Positions 1-18,926 of a stretch of 64,000 nt of DNA are shown here, piece after piece (within the stretch, counting starts at the first letter, position 1; every line of letters begins with the position of its first letter). The notes beneath the pieces were generated by a model. The model was given only the letters and a program-made list of their open reading frames with translations, made no database searches and was not told the DNA's origin. The stretch is from Lutjanus erythropterus (taxonomy: Eukaryota > Chordata > Actinopteri > Lutjaniformes > Lutjanidae), in contig CM034607.1 of assembly GCA_020091685.1 (NCBI GenBank), forward strand, positions 2,238,944 to 2,302,943, given 5' to 3'. Position numbers and translations under genes: made by a program.

Positions 1-615
1 GCTTCTGTCAAAGGTTCTTTGTACCGGAATATAAAAGGCTTTTTGGTAGAACCACCTGAGTGGGGTCTAGATAAAACCCTTGGAGTATAAAAAGGTTGCC
101 AGTAGAATCTCCAGAGTGTTTCTAGACAAAACCTTAGAATATAAACAGGTTAACCATAGAATCCCCTTGGTGGGTTCTAGATAAAATATTTGGAATATAA
201 AAGGGTTCTTGGTAGAACCACCTCAGTGGGATCTAGAAAAAAGCCCTTGGAATGTAAAAAGTGTCCCGCTAGAACCCCCTGAGTGTGTTCTAGATGACAC
301 TCCTGGAATATAAAGAGGTTCTTGTAGAACCCCCTAGGTGGGTTGTTGTTAAGACCCTTAAAAAGTGGAACAGTTCTGGATAGAACCCAAAGACAGCATT
401 CTGGGTGGAACCATAACACCATAGAAGGGTTCTCTGTAGAACCTCTGGTATGGGAGTCTGGGTGAAACGTGTCATGGCTAGTTCTAGGTATGTTAGGTTC
501 TAGGTAGAACTCTTTCAAAGGGTACAAGGTTCTAGCAGGACTCAAAAAGGGTTCTTCAGTGGGGACAAGCAAAAGAACCCTTTATGGTTCTAGTTAGTTT
601 TATTTCTAAGGGTGT
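1..615. repeat. Degenerate 53-57 bp tandem repeat rich in GGTTCTAG and AGAACC
   Basis: The marker TCTAG recurs at 66, 123, 176, 232 and 289, so the spacing is 57, 53, 56 and 57 bp. Each unit carries a TATAAA-like block (gaatataaa), a ggttct block and an agaacc block, so units are themselves partly palindromic. The array decays after about 340 and closes with aaagaaccctttatggttct and tttctaagggtg near 600-615. This resembles the end of a non-autonomous DNA transposon family common in fish. The left end is outside the window. Confidence 0.7.
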
Positions 616-2010
616 AGTCACCAATCCATTCAGCCTTTCCATAAATCACTGACTGTAAATGATATTTAAGTTTTCTGTATAATCTGATATTTTCAACTTT
701 TCTCTTCCTCAAGAACATCACTGTTCTTCTTGAATGTGTTCAAGACTTGTAACACTGATGTTTTAGTCTTGATTTAGTTTGTTCCTCTTGACAGTACAAG
801 CATTGTTCTAAATCTTCTCTGGTTCAGAACTTCAGTCTGGAGTAGTAGAGGGTGAACTCTACTGTTTGAACAGACCGAAACAGGAGCTTTACGTCAAGAT
901 TTGAAAATAAAGGTTAGAGGAGTGAAATCATTCAGGCTGATTACAGACAGTCATGCAAAAACACATCATCAGAGTGAATCAATTTAGTATGATATGTGGT
1001 TTGATACAGTGATGTAATCATGTGACCAGCAGTCACCAAAACCTGACTACATTTCTATCAAGACTGAAACACTCTACAGACTCACACACTCACAAAGTAG
1101 CACTCTGATACCCCGCATGATTAATCACATGCTGAAGAGGATGTCAGTTTCCTGTGAGTAACAGAACCTTCCTCTGTCGCACACCGCTGACAGCTGGAGG
1201 TCACTAAGGACTTACAGGACAACTCTGAGCGACAACACAGCGAGACGTTTGATCTGATGGACAGCTGACCACTGACGTGGTCTGACTGCAGTTGAGTGGT
1301 AATCTCATATGACACTGAGTTTTCAACTTGTTCTGTTCCTGAAATCACTTCCATTCTACCTGATTTCCGTTGGGGAGGGGGGATTCGATTTGCTCTAACA
1401 AATCACTAGAGACCAGTGCTTCATCATAAGTAAATACTGATGCGTTGCCATACCAACATACCAGTTTTGCCCACAATCCATGGTTTTGTCTGGGTTTTGA
1501 GAGCGGAGCGGATATAACACAATTGTATTTTGAGGGGGATTTGATTTTTACTCTTCAATTGTGCAGGAAAACATATTTTAAAAGATCAAACTCTTGGCTA
1601 TTTAACTTTGTAACCATAATTCTTATTTAGTTTTGATTTAGAAGGGCTACAGAGTTGACATGTTATGGTTGAGACACATCTGATAGAAATATTTTTGAAT
1701 GCATTTGTCTTAAAATATAAAGTTACAGGTATATATGGCCTCTAGTCCTGGATACCTTCTATTCTCAGCCATGAACACTCAGAGATGTGCTCAAAATAGT
1801 TTTTTATGGAAGTCTGGGGATATTACAATTACTAGTCCAATGGTGAAATCACTTGAAACAGTGTGCTCACTAACACCCACCCATCTATTTTATCTGAACA
1901 ACCATTTTTGTCCTGCGTTATTTCTCTCCAAGTCAACTGCTTCTTATTTGTAATTATGTTGGCTTTTTTGGCAGTCAGCATTTTCTTGTATGATATTAAC
2001 TCAGACTGAC
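616..2010. other. No gene seen
   Basis: Mixed AT-rich sequence with short open frames only on either strand. None resembles a known domain or has convincing splice context. Confidence 0.5.
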
Positions 2011-2104
2011 TTAGCAGTTAGGACCAGGCTTAGTAAACACCAGTTGGTGCAATCCACTCCAGGTGTTTGGTTTACCATCAAAAACATGTATGCTTGGTCA
2101 ATTC

Positions 2105-2190
2105 TCCAGTGAGCAGCCCTGACCAAGCCACTGGCTCAAGAACTGAGGTTGGTACCCAGGCTGCCCACTGCTCCAAATACTAGGATGGGT
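2105..2190 (+). repeat. SINE/LINE tail-like fragment
   Basis: Contains tgcccactgctcc followed by ggatgggttgaatgcag, a phrase I know from the 3' region of many fish retroposons. It runs straight into reverse transcriptase remnants at about 2200, so it is either the tail of an older copy or a junction of two insertions. Confidence 0.35.
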
Positions 2191-2199
2191 TGAATGCAG

Positions 2200-2925
2200 A
2201 GACCAAATCTAACTGTACGTTGAACTCTAATCGTATATGTGGCAATAAAATCAGTGTCCAATTCGAATCAACCAAGCTCACACCTACAAGGTCTGCCCAA
2301 AACTTGGGCGTCATGATTGACGACCAACTAATCTTCCACCGATTGCTCGGTCGTGCCATTTTTCCCTGTACAACATCAGGAAGATCAGACCCCACCTGTC
2401 TGAGCATGCAGCTCAACTCCTGGTTTAGGTTCTCGTAATATCACGCATTGACTACTAGAACTCCCTACCGGCAGTCCTCCCCACATGCACATTCAAAAAT
2501 CTACGATACAGAATGTGCCAGCAGAAACAGCACGTCACCCCACTAGCTCCAAGTCGCTGCCTGCATCAAATTCAAAACCATGACACTTGCATAAAAAGCA
2601 GCAACTAAAACTGCCTACCTGAACTCCCTCATCCGGGTCTACGCCAGAGGTCATTTCAGTCTTTAAGAGCAGACTGAAGACCAGCTCTTTACTGGACACT
2701 GCATTTGATTGACTGCATAAAAAATATATGTATATAAATCCAAAGCACACTGCAACTGGCACTGCCTGTAGGCACCTACACCCTATCAGACTTGAACTTT
2801 GCTTCATGGCACTTACACAAGTTGTTTCCTGACTAGATCTTTGTTTTATATCAGCTCTCAGACGTACCTCGCTTTGGATAAAAGCGTCGGCTACATGAAA
2901 CTGGAAGATTGTAAGACAGTAAAGT
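2200..2925 (+). pseudogene. Decayed L2/CR1-like LINE: end of reverse transcriptase and 3' tail
   Basis: The frame near 2290-2340 reads ARSAQNLGVMIDDQLIFH. After a frame change, 2370-2425 reads NIRKIRPHLSEHAAQLLV and then a broken version of the next motif. These are the C-terminal reverse transcriptase phrases of L2-clade LINEs of fish. Further on, AYLNSLIR at about 2612-2635 matches the end of ORF2. The 3' signature CGCTTTGGATAAAAGCGTC lies at about 2870-2888. Stops and frameshifts are frequent, so the copy is dead and 5'-truncated. An open frame on the opposite strand is a shadow. Confidence 0.75.
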
Positions 2926-3060
2926 TGTCTTTTACCTTTCAAAGTACAGCTCTGTGTCAGGCAAGGTAAGGCAATTGCATTTGTGTAGCATCACTGAATC
3001 ACAGTATTAATTGAGAGTACTTTATATAAGGAAAAGAAATGCATAAAAATATGAATTACC

Positions 3061-3125
3061 CTGTGGCCTTGTGGTTTTAACTCTTACAATACAACAAACC
3101 TGGTTTGACTCCAGCTGGGAATCTT
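3061..3125 (+). repeat. tRNA-like SINE head fragment
   Basis: tgtggccttgtggtt resembles a polymerase III A box, and ctggtttgactccagc about 35 bases later resembles a B box (GGTTCGANTCC). No tRNA fold or intact B box is kept. It is a SINE relic, not a tRNA gene. Confidence 0.4.
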
Positions 3126-3167
3126 ATACAATATAAATGAAAACACTCAGCAGATTTTTTTTAAAAC

Positions 3168-3173
3168 TTTATT
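3168..3173 (-). terminator. Distal candidate poly(A) signal for tmem106b
   Basis: AATAAA on the minus strand 3.1 kb after the tmem106b stop, followed by an A/T-rich stretch. If used it would give a 3' UTR of about 3.15 kb covering 3150-6318. Only cDNA evidence can decide. Confidence 0.3.
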
Positions 3174-6100
3174 CATGCTCCCACAACAAACAGTCACTAT
3201 GAATAATGACCAATTAAATGTTTAAAATGACATTAGAGGTAGGAGTCTAAAATAGCCTTTCAAATGTTAAATGTTAATAGGGATTGTTAACCAATGACAA
3301 GGATGTATTGTTAGACTTAAATTAAAAACCTAATCACGTGTGCTTTTCTTTAAATCTCACTCAGTACAAATGTTAACAGCTCAGGTTTATCAAAGTTTGT
3401 ATGAAGACATTATAAACACAATTTCTAAGTATTTACAGGATGTTGAAATAAATCTTACGCCAGATGTTTTTCACTCCCAAATAAGTTTGATACACAACAA
3501 GATGTTTTTCAGTCATGACAAAAATATAGTTTCAGAATAGCTTCATCAACAAAATAAATAAATGTGAAACGACAAAAATATTCCTATTAGTAGTTTTAAG
3601 GTAGAAAAATAACAACACCACTTCCAAGATATCAACACAGGTAGGAGAATGTGCTAGTGATTATTAGTGTGCATAATAGGTAAATCAACACGTAGAGTTA
3701 GAATGATCATTAAATTACAGGATGCCCCAAAATGTTAAAGATAAAACACTGATCAGCAGGATAGGGAGGGCAGAATAAAATAACGCATTCAGGAAATATC
3801 AGAAAGTAGGAAATTCTGACTACATGACAGAGAAAAAAAAAATCTACTGCAAAAAAACCCCCAGCCCTTCATGATTTATTGACCTGAAGGCTTCAGTGGT
3901 CTAATGTTCAGTCAACGTGCCTGCATTGTTTCTAATAGGACTCGTTCATAATGTTGGTACAAAATAAATATGAAATTTGATTTCCGATGCTGTATAGCTT
4001 TAAAAAACATTGAAAACCTGAATGGTAATAAACATTAGAGTGAAATGCAAAGGTACTGTATGTCATTAGCTGTTGGAGGGCCAACAGGACTTCAGAGGAA
4101 CTCGGTAGAGTGAAATAGTTAATGCAGCAGTTTGGATAGTTGTCAAAATGTCAAGCACTTGCTGGTTTGTGTTTTTAAATGTGTTTTACATGATTGTAAG
4201 TTGTGATCTTTGGGCTGTGGACAGAAAGATTATTGTCAGCTGCAGCCCTACACCAGCCTGACATTTAAGGAAATACGCTTGTTTACTCAGATAAACACAA
4301 GATGTTTATCTGTTGATACACAGAGACAGTTTGAGGATGTTTTTTCCTACAACCCAGACACCAAAAAAGATGGCACGCTGGGTAAAACACAAATAAAAAC
4401 AGACAGCAATCTGCAAAATAACTGTTTATAGTGGGGCGTCACGATTCTCCAAATCCAAGTCACAATTTGCTTCGATTTAAACATTTTTTTTTTTTAAATT
4501 TTGCATTTCAACTAAACCATTGTTAGACTATCAAGTTTTGATTTGTAAAGATCAACAGATAATTGATTTTAATTAGTCCAGCTACTTCTTTAAGAGTGTA
4601 TATGGTATTATGTGCGATATAACAGCCAGTAAGCTCTGCTGTGAAGTCTTCAAAGTGTTGTCTTCTTTCTTTGAACATGCACCAGACGCAACAAGCCTAC
4701 CTGTGGAGGAGTAGAGAGAACAAACACTAGAAAATCGTAGATTCTGCCTTTTGATTCTTCTTGATTTTTGATTTAATATTGAAATTGTGACAGTTTAGCA
4801 AAGTCTCCCAAAGCCCATGCAGTAATATCCTTTTTACAATCATGTATTTCTTTAGTGGTGAACCTCGTCCGTCCCTGTCTGTGAATGACTGTCTATCACC
4901 TGTAGAATGTTCCAAACCTGTTTTTGAGCTTTCCACAACTTTCCCAGTCTATTTGTTGCTCCTGTGCTAACTTTTTTGAAACATGATGCTGCATCATGTT
5001 CAGTATAAGCAAATATTTACTAAATCAAAACTTTCAGAAGGGAAACTACTAGCCTAGCCTCCCTGTTCAGTATTAAACCCTCTGCTAATCATAGAAGAAC
5101 GGTCTAATAAACAAACAAAACAAAGACATTTTCTTACATCTGTAGATCTGCAGGCCAGAACATCTCTGCAGCTCTGCAGTACTTGCCATTCCCTTAAAGA
5201 TCATTCTTGTTAAGACAAGTTGTTATTATTTAGCAGTAGAGGTGGATATCACAAGTTTCATCACAATACAATATTATATTTATTCTCTGGACAATGATAG
5301 GATATTTGCTGATATCATAAAGTCTGCCACGATATGATTTTGATTCAATTCAATTCAGGGATCTGTGATCGATATTAGATGTTACATTTATGCCAACTCA
5401 AAAAAAGCAACTAAATTATAATTTAACATTTTTATGACTGAACTCTTCCAGACATTGATAACACAGACATGCCATGTGATTTTCAAAATAAAGGTGTATC
5501 TTAAAGATGACAATAAAGATTGCTGTTTTCACTTTGCATCGATGACACTGGATTGTTGAACATCGGATCAGATCGATGAATTGTTACACCCGTTTATTAG
5601 TGCAAAAGCACAGATCAAAGTTCACAGTTGATGCAAAAGATGCATTAAGATTTACTTTACCTCCACAAGCCAATCTAATGACTGTGGGGATTCCTCTGAA
5701 ATGAAATGATTTTATTCTGAAAACACTTTGTTTTGAAAAGCTGGTGTGACTGAGCTTTGATTAAAAAAAAAAAAATCTATATCTGACTATCGGTAAAAAA
5801 GCATATTTCCCAAAATGTCTCAATCTAGACCACAGGAACACACAGATTACTGAACTACAACCTCCCAAGAGTGCCTTCATTTCATTTCAAGTTAGAGACA
5901 AAATCAACAAAGCAGCAAAGTAGAAACTCTAAAAATCGTGAGCACCCGACAACAAATATTACAGTGGGTGAGACAGCAGATTGTACAACTCAGAGCAGAC
6001 AGAGTGAAACACTATGAACAACTGGAGCTTATCTCAGAGCAGAACACAACACACTGTGATTGAGGCTTTTGAGACCTTAGGGCTGCTAATAAAATGTGCA

Positions 6101-6318
6101 TTTTAAATAGACATATAAAGTGCATTACGGTTTGGAAGGTAGTGGAATACCTCTATCAAGTTTTTTTTTGTTCCCTCCTGTTGCTTAGGAGCACAACTGA
6201 CAAATCATAAATCATCATGGTTTATAACACAAAGAAAAACAAGTTTGGAATCTATTCATATGAGTGATGTGTTTTCAAAAACACAGTGAACCATCTAAGA
6301 CTAGACTCAGAGGTGGGG
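3174..6318 (-). other. Sequence downstream of tmem106b: possible long 3' UTR with old repeats
   Basis: AT-rich and without a convincing open reading frame. It lies directly 3' of the tmem106b stop and may be partly 3' UTR. The parts near 4430-4500 (cacgattctccaaatc) and 5240-5590 (gatatcacaagtttcatcac, then cgatattagatg) read like decayed dispersed repeats. I cannot set their ends. Confidence 0.35.
5711..5716 (-). terminator. First AATAAA poly(A) signal after the tmem106b stop
   Basis: AATAAA on the minus strand about 600 nt after the stop codon. It is the nearest canonical signal I saw. Others follow at 5598-5593, 5284-5279 and 3173-3168. Which are used is unknown; human TMEM106B has a long 3' UTR, so a distal site is possible. 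Confidence 0.35.
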
Positions 6319-12409
<6,091 letters not shown>

Positions 12410-12417
12410 AGTCACAC

Positions 12418-14624
12418 CTGGAACACACAACAACAGTCTGTGACTCACACTGTCAGCTGCCTATCTGTCCATGCCTGAACTCAGTGATTGGCTGATTGTT
12501 AGGGACCAATGGGAAGCAGCACTGACAGAGTAAACAGAGAGGTTGAGTGGAGCTGCTGAGCTCACTTGATCAATAGAAAACCATTTGGATAACTGACTAC
12601 TTGTTTTTACAGAAGACTATTAGGCATAAGGAAAAAAATAGAATGAATGAAGTCAATGAAGTCTCAAAATGCCTGAAACTTCTACTGAAAGTTTGACTTT
12701 ATACTTGACATTCAAAATGTGAGAATGTGCAGCCCACTGGTCCCAGTGGTCTAAATTTAGAGATGGAATCTCACTGTATGTTGTACAATAAAGTTAAACC
12801 TTTACCTACATTGAAAGTTTGGGGGTTTTGGACTGCTGATCAGACAAGACAAGAAGTTGTTAATTGATCTGAATAATTATTCCTAAGAAAAAGTAAAAAT
12901 TATCTGAATTATCTGAACATGAATACTTTTGGTTTCTTGACTTCTCTGTGACACCTATGTCATCCATGATTAGTTACGAGCTACACTGTGATGGCAGTAA
13001 ACCACTGTGAAGGCAGTGTGGCTGTGGTTGACAACTGTAAACAATAAATAACCTTCTATTAGGAATAAAGTGACCAGATGAGAATGGGTGAAATTTGGGT
13101 AAGGGGAGTTATGAGTGAGCATGTCATGTTATAAAGAGTAAAATGTCTAAACTGTTATTCTGATAATCTGTTATTAATATTATAAAAAATCATCAGATAC
13201 TGAGGATGATATGATGCACAGTGTGCTGGCTGTGTTTACAAGATACATGAACCATTGCACACAGGTGGCAGGTGTGTTCAAGTTACTTTAAACATCTTTA
13301 CAGCAGGTAAGACTAATTAAACTAAAGTAGAACCTGCAAACACACTTCAACAAACACTTTAAAAATATTTTATCGCAGATTCCTCCTGCAGTGGCACCTA
13401 CACTCTCTCACTAGTTTTAAAATCGGTCAAATGACAACGACAATCTGTTATTTATGATAGCTTAATCAGTGTGACAAGACAAGTGAAAACACATGAATAA
13501 TACACATATATTTTCTAAAAACAAACAGCACATTTTAAATACATAAAAGCAAGAACTATAGCCTACAGAAGTGATATGATTTATTTTCATGTTTATTTTC
13601 ATTGTCTCTCACTATATCGGTTAATCTGGGGGACAGACGGGACTGAGCAATTGCTTGTGATTTGTACTGTCCTGATCGTCTGGTCACTGTACTTGGGAAT
13701 ATACCTGCTTCCTGTCCGTAGCTGAATAGGGAAGGCCTACAAGTCCTGTATTTTAATCTTGGTCATAATAATGGTTCTTAGACAGCCTAATATTTTTAAG
13801 GTGGTACGTGATGTAAAAAATTGGGAGACAGTGCTCTAGGATTTCATGATAGGCCTTTTCACTGTTTTCTCATGTTTTACAGTCCAAATGACTAATCTAG
13901 AGAATAATGAGCAGATTAGTTGATAATGAAAACAATCGTTAGTTGCAGACCCAAAGTCAGTTAGAACCTCAGTTTATGTTGGCTTTGATCACAAAACACT
14001 GATAATCAGCCAGGCTGATAGTATTTCACAGCCGACTGTCAACAGGCTCAGAGGAGACAGATAGTTGGCAGGCAGCCAAGATGTCAGCCATAACATCCTG
14101 CTGACTGACAGACTCTAGTTGCCAAACAAAGTTACATACATGTGGCTTCATGTGAACACAGGAACTCCTCGTGCCAAGCTGTTGTCAGCAGTACGTAAAC
14201 TGAGGCCGGTCTGTAGTATTTAGCAAGTACACACTAACGTTTATGCTGCTAACATTAACGTTTAGGCCTGTGAACTTTTACTTAGAGCTAATGGCCTAAC
14301 AAGCCACGAAAGCAGTTGCCATTATTCATATATTCGCGGGAGACAAGTTACTGTCAGTGTCCATGTATCTAACAATATTATACAATGAACCCAAGCGAAC
14401 AAGGAAGCTATTAAAATGTCTCCTTAAAACAAAAAGCCCCACCAGACTGACAGTTAGCCTGCTAGCTAACTAAGCTAGCTGACAGCTAACAAACTATCAA
14501 ACCTGAACACCGCCGTTCTCAATATTAGCGACACGACAGCTAACTTACCGAGCTAGTTTACTGTCAAACACAGTCTATTAATTTAACAAATGCTGCACTA
14601 ACATGTAATTTGAGTGAAACGTAC
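12418..14624 (-). other. First intron of tmem106b
   Basis: Runs from the donor at 14624 to the acceptor at 12418. I see no exon in it. At about 13860-13960 there is a decayed repeat with the phrase aatcgttagttgcag, found in many copies in teleosts. Confidence 0.5.
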
Positions 14625-14765
14625 CTGAATGTGACTCTTTATTTAGCAGATAACAGCTGCTGGTTGTGGGTCATGCAGTTTTGTTTATCCTCTGAAAAAC
14701 AGACACGCGCAGATATGAGACGTTCAAGAGCGTAGGAAAGGCCGGGTCTCACTGCGGCTCCGTGT
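14625..14765 (-). promoter_or_regulatory. tmem106b: Probable non-coding exon 1 and promoter of tmem106b
   Basis: The coding exon begins at a splice acceptor (TTCCAG before 12417), so a 5' UTR exon must lie upstream. The best partner donor is CATTCAG/GTACGT, with the last exon base at 14625 and GT at 14624-14623. Just upstream on the minus strand (about 14700-14765) the DNA becomes richer in CpG (GACACGCGC, GAGCGTAGG, GGCCGGG on the plus strand), unlike the AT-rich surroundings. This suits a CpG-type, TATA-less promoter. The transcription start itself cannot be placed and the right boundary is a guess. Confidence 0.6.
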
Positions 14766-14780
14766 TAATGTAATTGGGAA

Positions 14781-16190
14781 ACAACAGGGGTTATTTTGGA
14801 ACGAATTAATTTTAAACTCGCTCATGTTTTAAGCTACTATTTAATGGTATTTTGGAAGTGACTTTACAAGCTCTGAAAATACTGAAGTTAGGTGCAGCAA
14901 AAATTTACATAAATCATGTAAGATCCAGATAGATGCAGTAGTAGGGTTCTCATATTTCCAATATGTGCAATGAAATCCAGTCTGGAGTCATAGGAGTGCC
15001 ACTAAAAATAATAAATCTGTAAAAGAATGAGAAAATAAAACGTGGGGGTAAAAAAATAAAAGTTTTTTTAAAAAATTGAAAGTTTAAAAAAATTTTGGAA
15101 ATACAAAAAAGAGATAAAATTGAAAGAAGTGGAAATATGAAGACACTGAACAGAATAATTATTTATTTGTTCACTTGTTTCTGTAATCATTTATTTATAT
15201 AGTTTTTTAAAAATATATATTTATTTATTTTCTGTACACAGATGGCAAATTACTCTTTCCTCTCTATGAAATAAAAAAAAATAAATGATTTTTGAAGAGA
15301 CACTGGTTTTGAACTTTTCAGATGTACTTTTTGGTTCTTTGAGCACCACAAACTGACTTCCATTTAGTGCCATTATACTGGAGAGCAGGTAGACATCTCT
15401 ACGGCCAATATCGCTAAACTCTGCAACTCACACCAAAAAAAAATAAATAAATAAATAAAATAATTTAAAATATATTTAAAAAATCTATTTGGATAAATGT
15501 GCTCAGGCAAAAATATGTACTTTTGATTTTGCGGTGAACTGTTCCTTTAACTAATCAGTCTAGTAAGCCAGTTTCTTCATCCAACTCTTTCTGTGTACAT
15601 GTAATGCAGTGAGTCTTTTGAAAGCCTGACACCTCTGTATTTTAATCTTATTATTGGAGTTATTGTAGAGCCTACAACTTATCTGCAAACTCAAACATGT
15701 ATTAAATATTATAAATCTACATTGCAGTGTAATCAAGTTCAAATAATCTTGAAATAACCAAGATAACAAGAGTATAATAAAGAGTATGTAGACGTCCCTT
15801 TACCTCTGTAATCACACTTTTAACATCATCCACTTGGTGGCAGTGTTTATCCAAGTACAATAATGTGGATGAGGCCATGAGGACTGATGTGTTTACACAT
15901 CTGGCAGTGATCATCTGATAGTTAAAGTTAACTAATGTTTAAGTTAAGTCATGTTGTAGCAGACACCTGATTCAACAGTTTACCTCCTCCTTCATATGAA
16001 TGTGCCAACAAGCCCACAGAATGAACAGTGAGATGATTAGAAGCTGTATTCCACCATGTTGACATACTTTTTTACAAACCTTCAGGAGAAATTTAAGTGG
16101 GAACAAATTGAATGATGCCAGCCCATGGGCAGAATATTTTTGTTTCATAAAAAAAAAAACTATATAAGCTGAGATAGAACTCTAAAAGAC
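14781..16190. other. AT-rich intergenic DNA with old repeats
   Basis: 15000-15300 is very AT-rich. 15300-15550 ends in gtgaactgttccttta, typical of a fish dispersed repeat. There is an (ATAA)n run at about 15438-15462. No gene seen. Confidence 0.5.
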
Positions 16191-16196
16191 CTGTAG

Positions 16197-18087
16197 AGAC
16201 AAATGTTTTCTAAAGTGCAGAAGTAACAAAGTACATATAACTTACTGTACTTCAGTAGAGTTTTCAGGTATCTGTACTTTGCTTGTGCACTTATTTCTCT
16301 GACAACTTTTTACTTTTACTCCCTACATTTAACACAAATATCTGTACTTTCTACCCCTTATATTTTCAAAAAGCTTATTACTTTATTTTAACGTATTTGA
16401 GGGGAATTATCGATTGTTTTTATTTTGCATCATTGTGTGTTGCCTTCACAAAACATAAACACACGTAAAAAAGATGATTCCTTGGTGTATCCATCAGCAC
16501 ATATCACACAGGACAGACATAAGAAGATGAATATTTTCAAATAAGAAAACAAAAATACTTAATGAGATGAAAACAACACAAGTGACAAAAACGAAATAAC
16601 AGAACAATGTAAAAGATGAAAAAAGTGTAACAAGATGAAAATGATAAAAACGACATAACAAAATGTAACAAAATGTAACATGATGAAAATAATGTAACAA
16701 GACTGAAACAACATAACAAGACATAACAAGATGAAAACAATATAACAAGACTAACACGATAAAAACAATGTAACAAGACGTAACAAGATAAAAGCAATAT
16801 AACAAAATGTAACAAGATGAAAACAATGTAACAAGACTAACAAGATCAAAACAATGTAACAAAATGTGACAAGATCAAAACAATGTAACAAAATGTAACA
16901 AGATGAAAATAATGTAACAAGACTAACAAGATAAAAACAATGTAACAAAATGAAACAAGATAAAAACAATGTAACAAAATGAAACAAGATAAAAGCAATG
17001 TAACAAAATGTAACAAGATGAAAACAATGTAACAAGACTAACAAGATGAAAACAATGTAACAAGACTAACAAGATAAAAACAATGTAACAAGATGTAGCA
17101 TGATGAAAATAATGTAACAAGACTAACAAGATCAAAACAATGTAACAAAATGTAACAAGATCAAAACAATGTAACAAGACTAACAAGATCAAAACAATGT
17201 AACAAAATGTAACAAGATGAAAACAATGTAACAAGACTAACAAGATAAAAACAATGTAACAAAATGTAACAAGATGTAGCATGATGAAAACAATGTAACA
17301 AGACTAACAAGATCAAAACAATGTAACAAAATGTAACAAGATCAAAACAATGTAACAGAATGTAACAAGATCAAAACAATGTAAGAAAATGTAAGAAGAT
17401 AAAAACAATGTAACAAGACTAACAAGATAAAAACAATGCAACAAGACTAACAAGATGAAAACAATGTAACAAAATGTAACAAGATCAAAACAATGTAACA
17501 AGACCAACAAGATCAAAACAATGTAATGAAATGTAATAAGATGAAAACAATGTAACAAGACCAACAAGATGAAAACAATGTAACAAAATGTAAGAAGATG
17601 AAAACAACGTTACAATATGTAACAAGAAAAAAAATCATAAAAGACTGAAACAACATAATAAGACATAACAAGTTAAAAACAACATAACACACAACACATA
17701 CAGTAACAAGATGAAAATGACATGAAAGACGAAAACGACGTAACAACAAGTTATAAATGGCATGGCATAAAAAATGAAAAAGGACGTGACAAGACCTAAC
17801 AAAGTGACAAAACAAAGTAACAAGACATAACCCATGAAAACTGAGTAACCAGACAAAAATGATGTAACAACACGAATCAGTTAGCTTTGCACAGAAACAG
17901 TTAGTAGAAAGTCCTTCAGAGGGTTACTTTTTACTTATATACATTAAGTACATTTCAGAGTCTGTACTTTTTCACTTTTACCCAAGTAAAGAAGTTGAAA
18001 CATATTTTACCAGTCTTTTTTTTTTTTTTACACAAGTATGTGTACTTCTACCTGAATAAGGAATGTTTGTACTTTTGCCATCTCTAG
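16197..18087 (+). mobile_element. Transposon-like repeat expanded internally by a minisatellite
   Basis: The left part (about 16197-16480: tctgtactttgcttgtgc, acaactttttactttt, acaaatatctgtactttc) and the right part (about 17905-18087: ctgtactttttcactttta, acttctacctgaataag, cttttgccatctctag) both belong to the acttttac/aagtac-rich fish element type. They are separated by a long tandem array. The ends tagagacaaa and its inward partner tagagatggc suggest terminal repeats. No target-site duplication could be fixed. Confidence 0.55.
16570..17640. repeat. 28/29-bp minisatellite
   Basis: Two unit types alternate irregularly: aaaacaatgtaacaagac plus taacaagatg (28 bp), and aaaacaatgtaacaaaat plus gtaacaagatc (29 bp). 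The clear part is 16690-17625, with about 35 copies. Flanking sequence to about 16500 and 17860 is a degraded version. The long open frames on the minus strand are by-products of a repeat poor in stop codons. Confidence 0.9.
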
Positions 18088-18089
18088 TA

Positions 18090-18926
18090 AGTGTGGTCTT
18101 TTGTCTCTTCCAATCAAATACAGATTTAATCCTGTGTACCTCATCACAGGTGCTAGTAGAAGAAGGTTTACCTTGTTAAAAAAGACAAGTCAGCTGTAAA
18201 TATAAGTAAGTATGGAGACATTCTGACTGAGATCATTCTTAATCATATTTAAATTTAGACATTTCACTACATTTTGACATGTTCTCACATTTTCTGGCAC
18301 TGATTAGACTTCCCCTGTTAAGACATCACGACTGCTTGTGTCCTCCGTGCTCCTTGTCTTTTGCACCACAAGATGTCACAACCAGTTATTGTGGCAAAGA
18401 TGACAAGTCAGCACGATACACACCTACAGTAGCCCCATTATCACTAAAAATAGTGATGAAATGCTCTGAAACCCAAAGCGTGGCGTCAGTCCCATCAGCT
18501 GCTGTCAGCTGAAGGAGAATGTGTTCAGGGCAGGAAGTAACACATTACATTCACTCTGCTTCCTGTAACAAAGTTGTTTTTTTTGTGTGTGTGCTTACTT
18601 TTTTGAGAATGCTAAAAAATCAGTCATTTTACAGGGTGTTGGTGTTGTTCCCATTTTGCTCTGAGGTTAGAATTTGACTTAGATGTTGCAGGGGATATTT
18701 TATGTTGATGTCCATGCATCTCTTAACCTGGAGCTGAACCCAGCCCACACACTGTTGATCTTTACCCTTCAGCCTGTGTCTGCTGAAAAATTACTAAAAT
18801 CAGTATGCATAAAACATGTACAAAACAAAACTTACTTAGTTGTTCTTTAGTTGACCTGCTCCATTTGAATGACAAATATTAATTTGGACATAATAAAGTT
18901 TATTATATTCAGTCCTATTCTGTACA
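18090..18926. other. No gene seen
   Basis: One short open frame at 18279-18512 on the plus strand has no recognisable motif and no splice context that convinces me. Confidence 0.4.

Noticed and set aside
177-572. 131-codon minus-strand frame
   Set aside because: It consists of the 53-57 bp tandem repeat and has no independent evidence.
2535-2942. 135-codon minus-strand frame
   Set aside because: Antisense to the LINE remnant that is recognised on the plus strand.
3061-3125. tRNA gene
   Set aside because: A and B box resemblance only; no cloverleaf arms pair. Treated as a SINE relic. The B-box-like ggtcaagggttcagctcc near 54686 was rejected on the same ground.
16690-17625. CRISPR-like regular 28-29 bp repeats
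   Set aside because: Units are contiguous without unique spacers and lie in vertebrate DNA. It is a minisatellite. The same holds for 63086-63238.
16494-17856. Several 70-120 codon minus-strand frames of repeated LLHCFHLVTFCYIVF-like text
   Set aside because: Translation of the 28/29-bp minisatellite. Units not divisible by three shift frame, and the composition is pure repeat.
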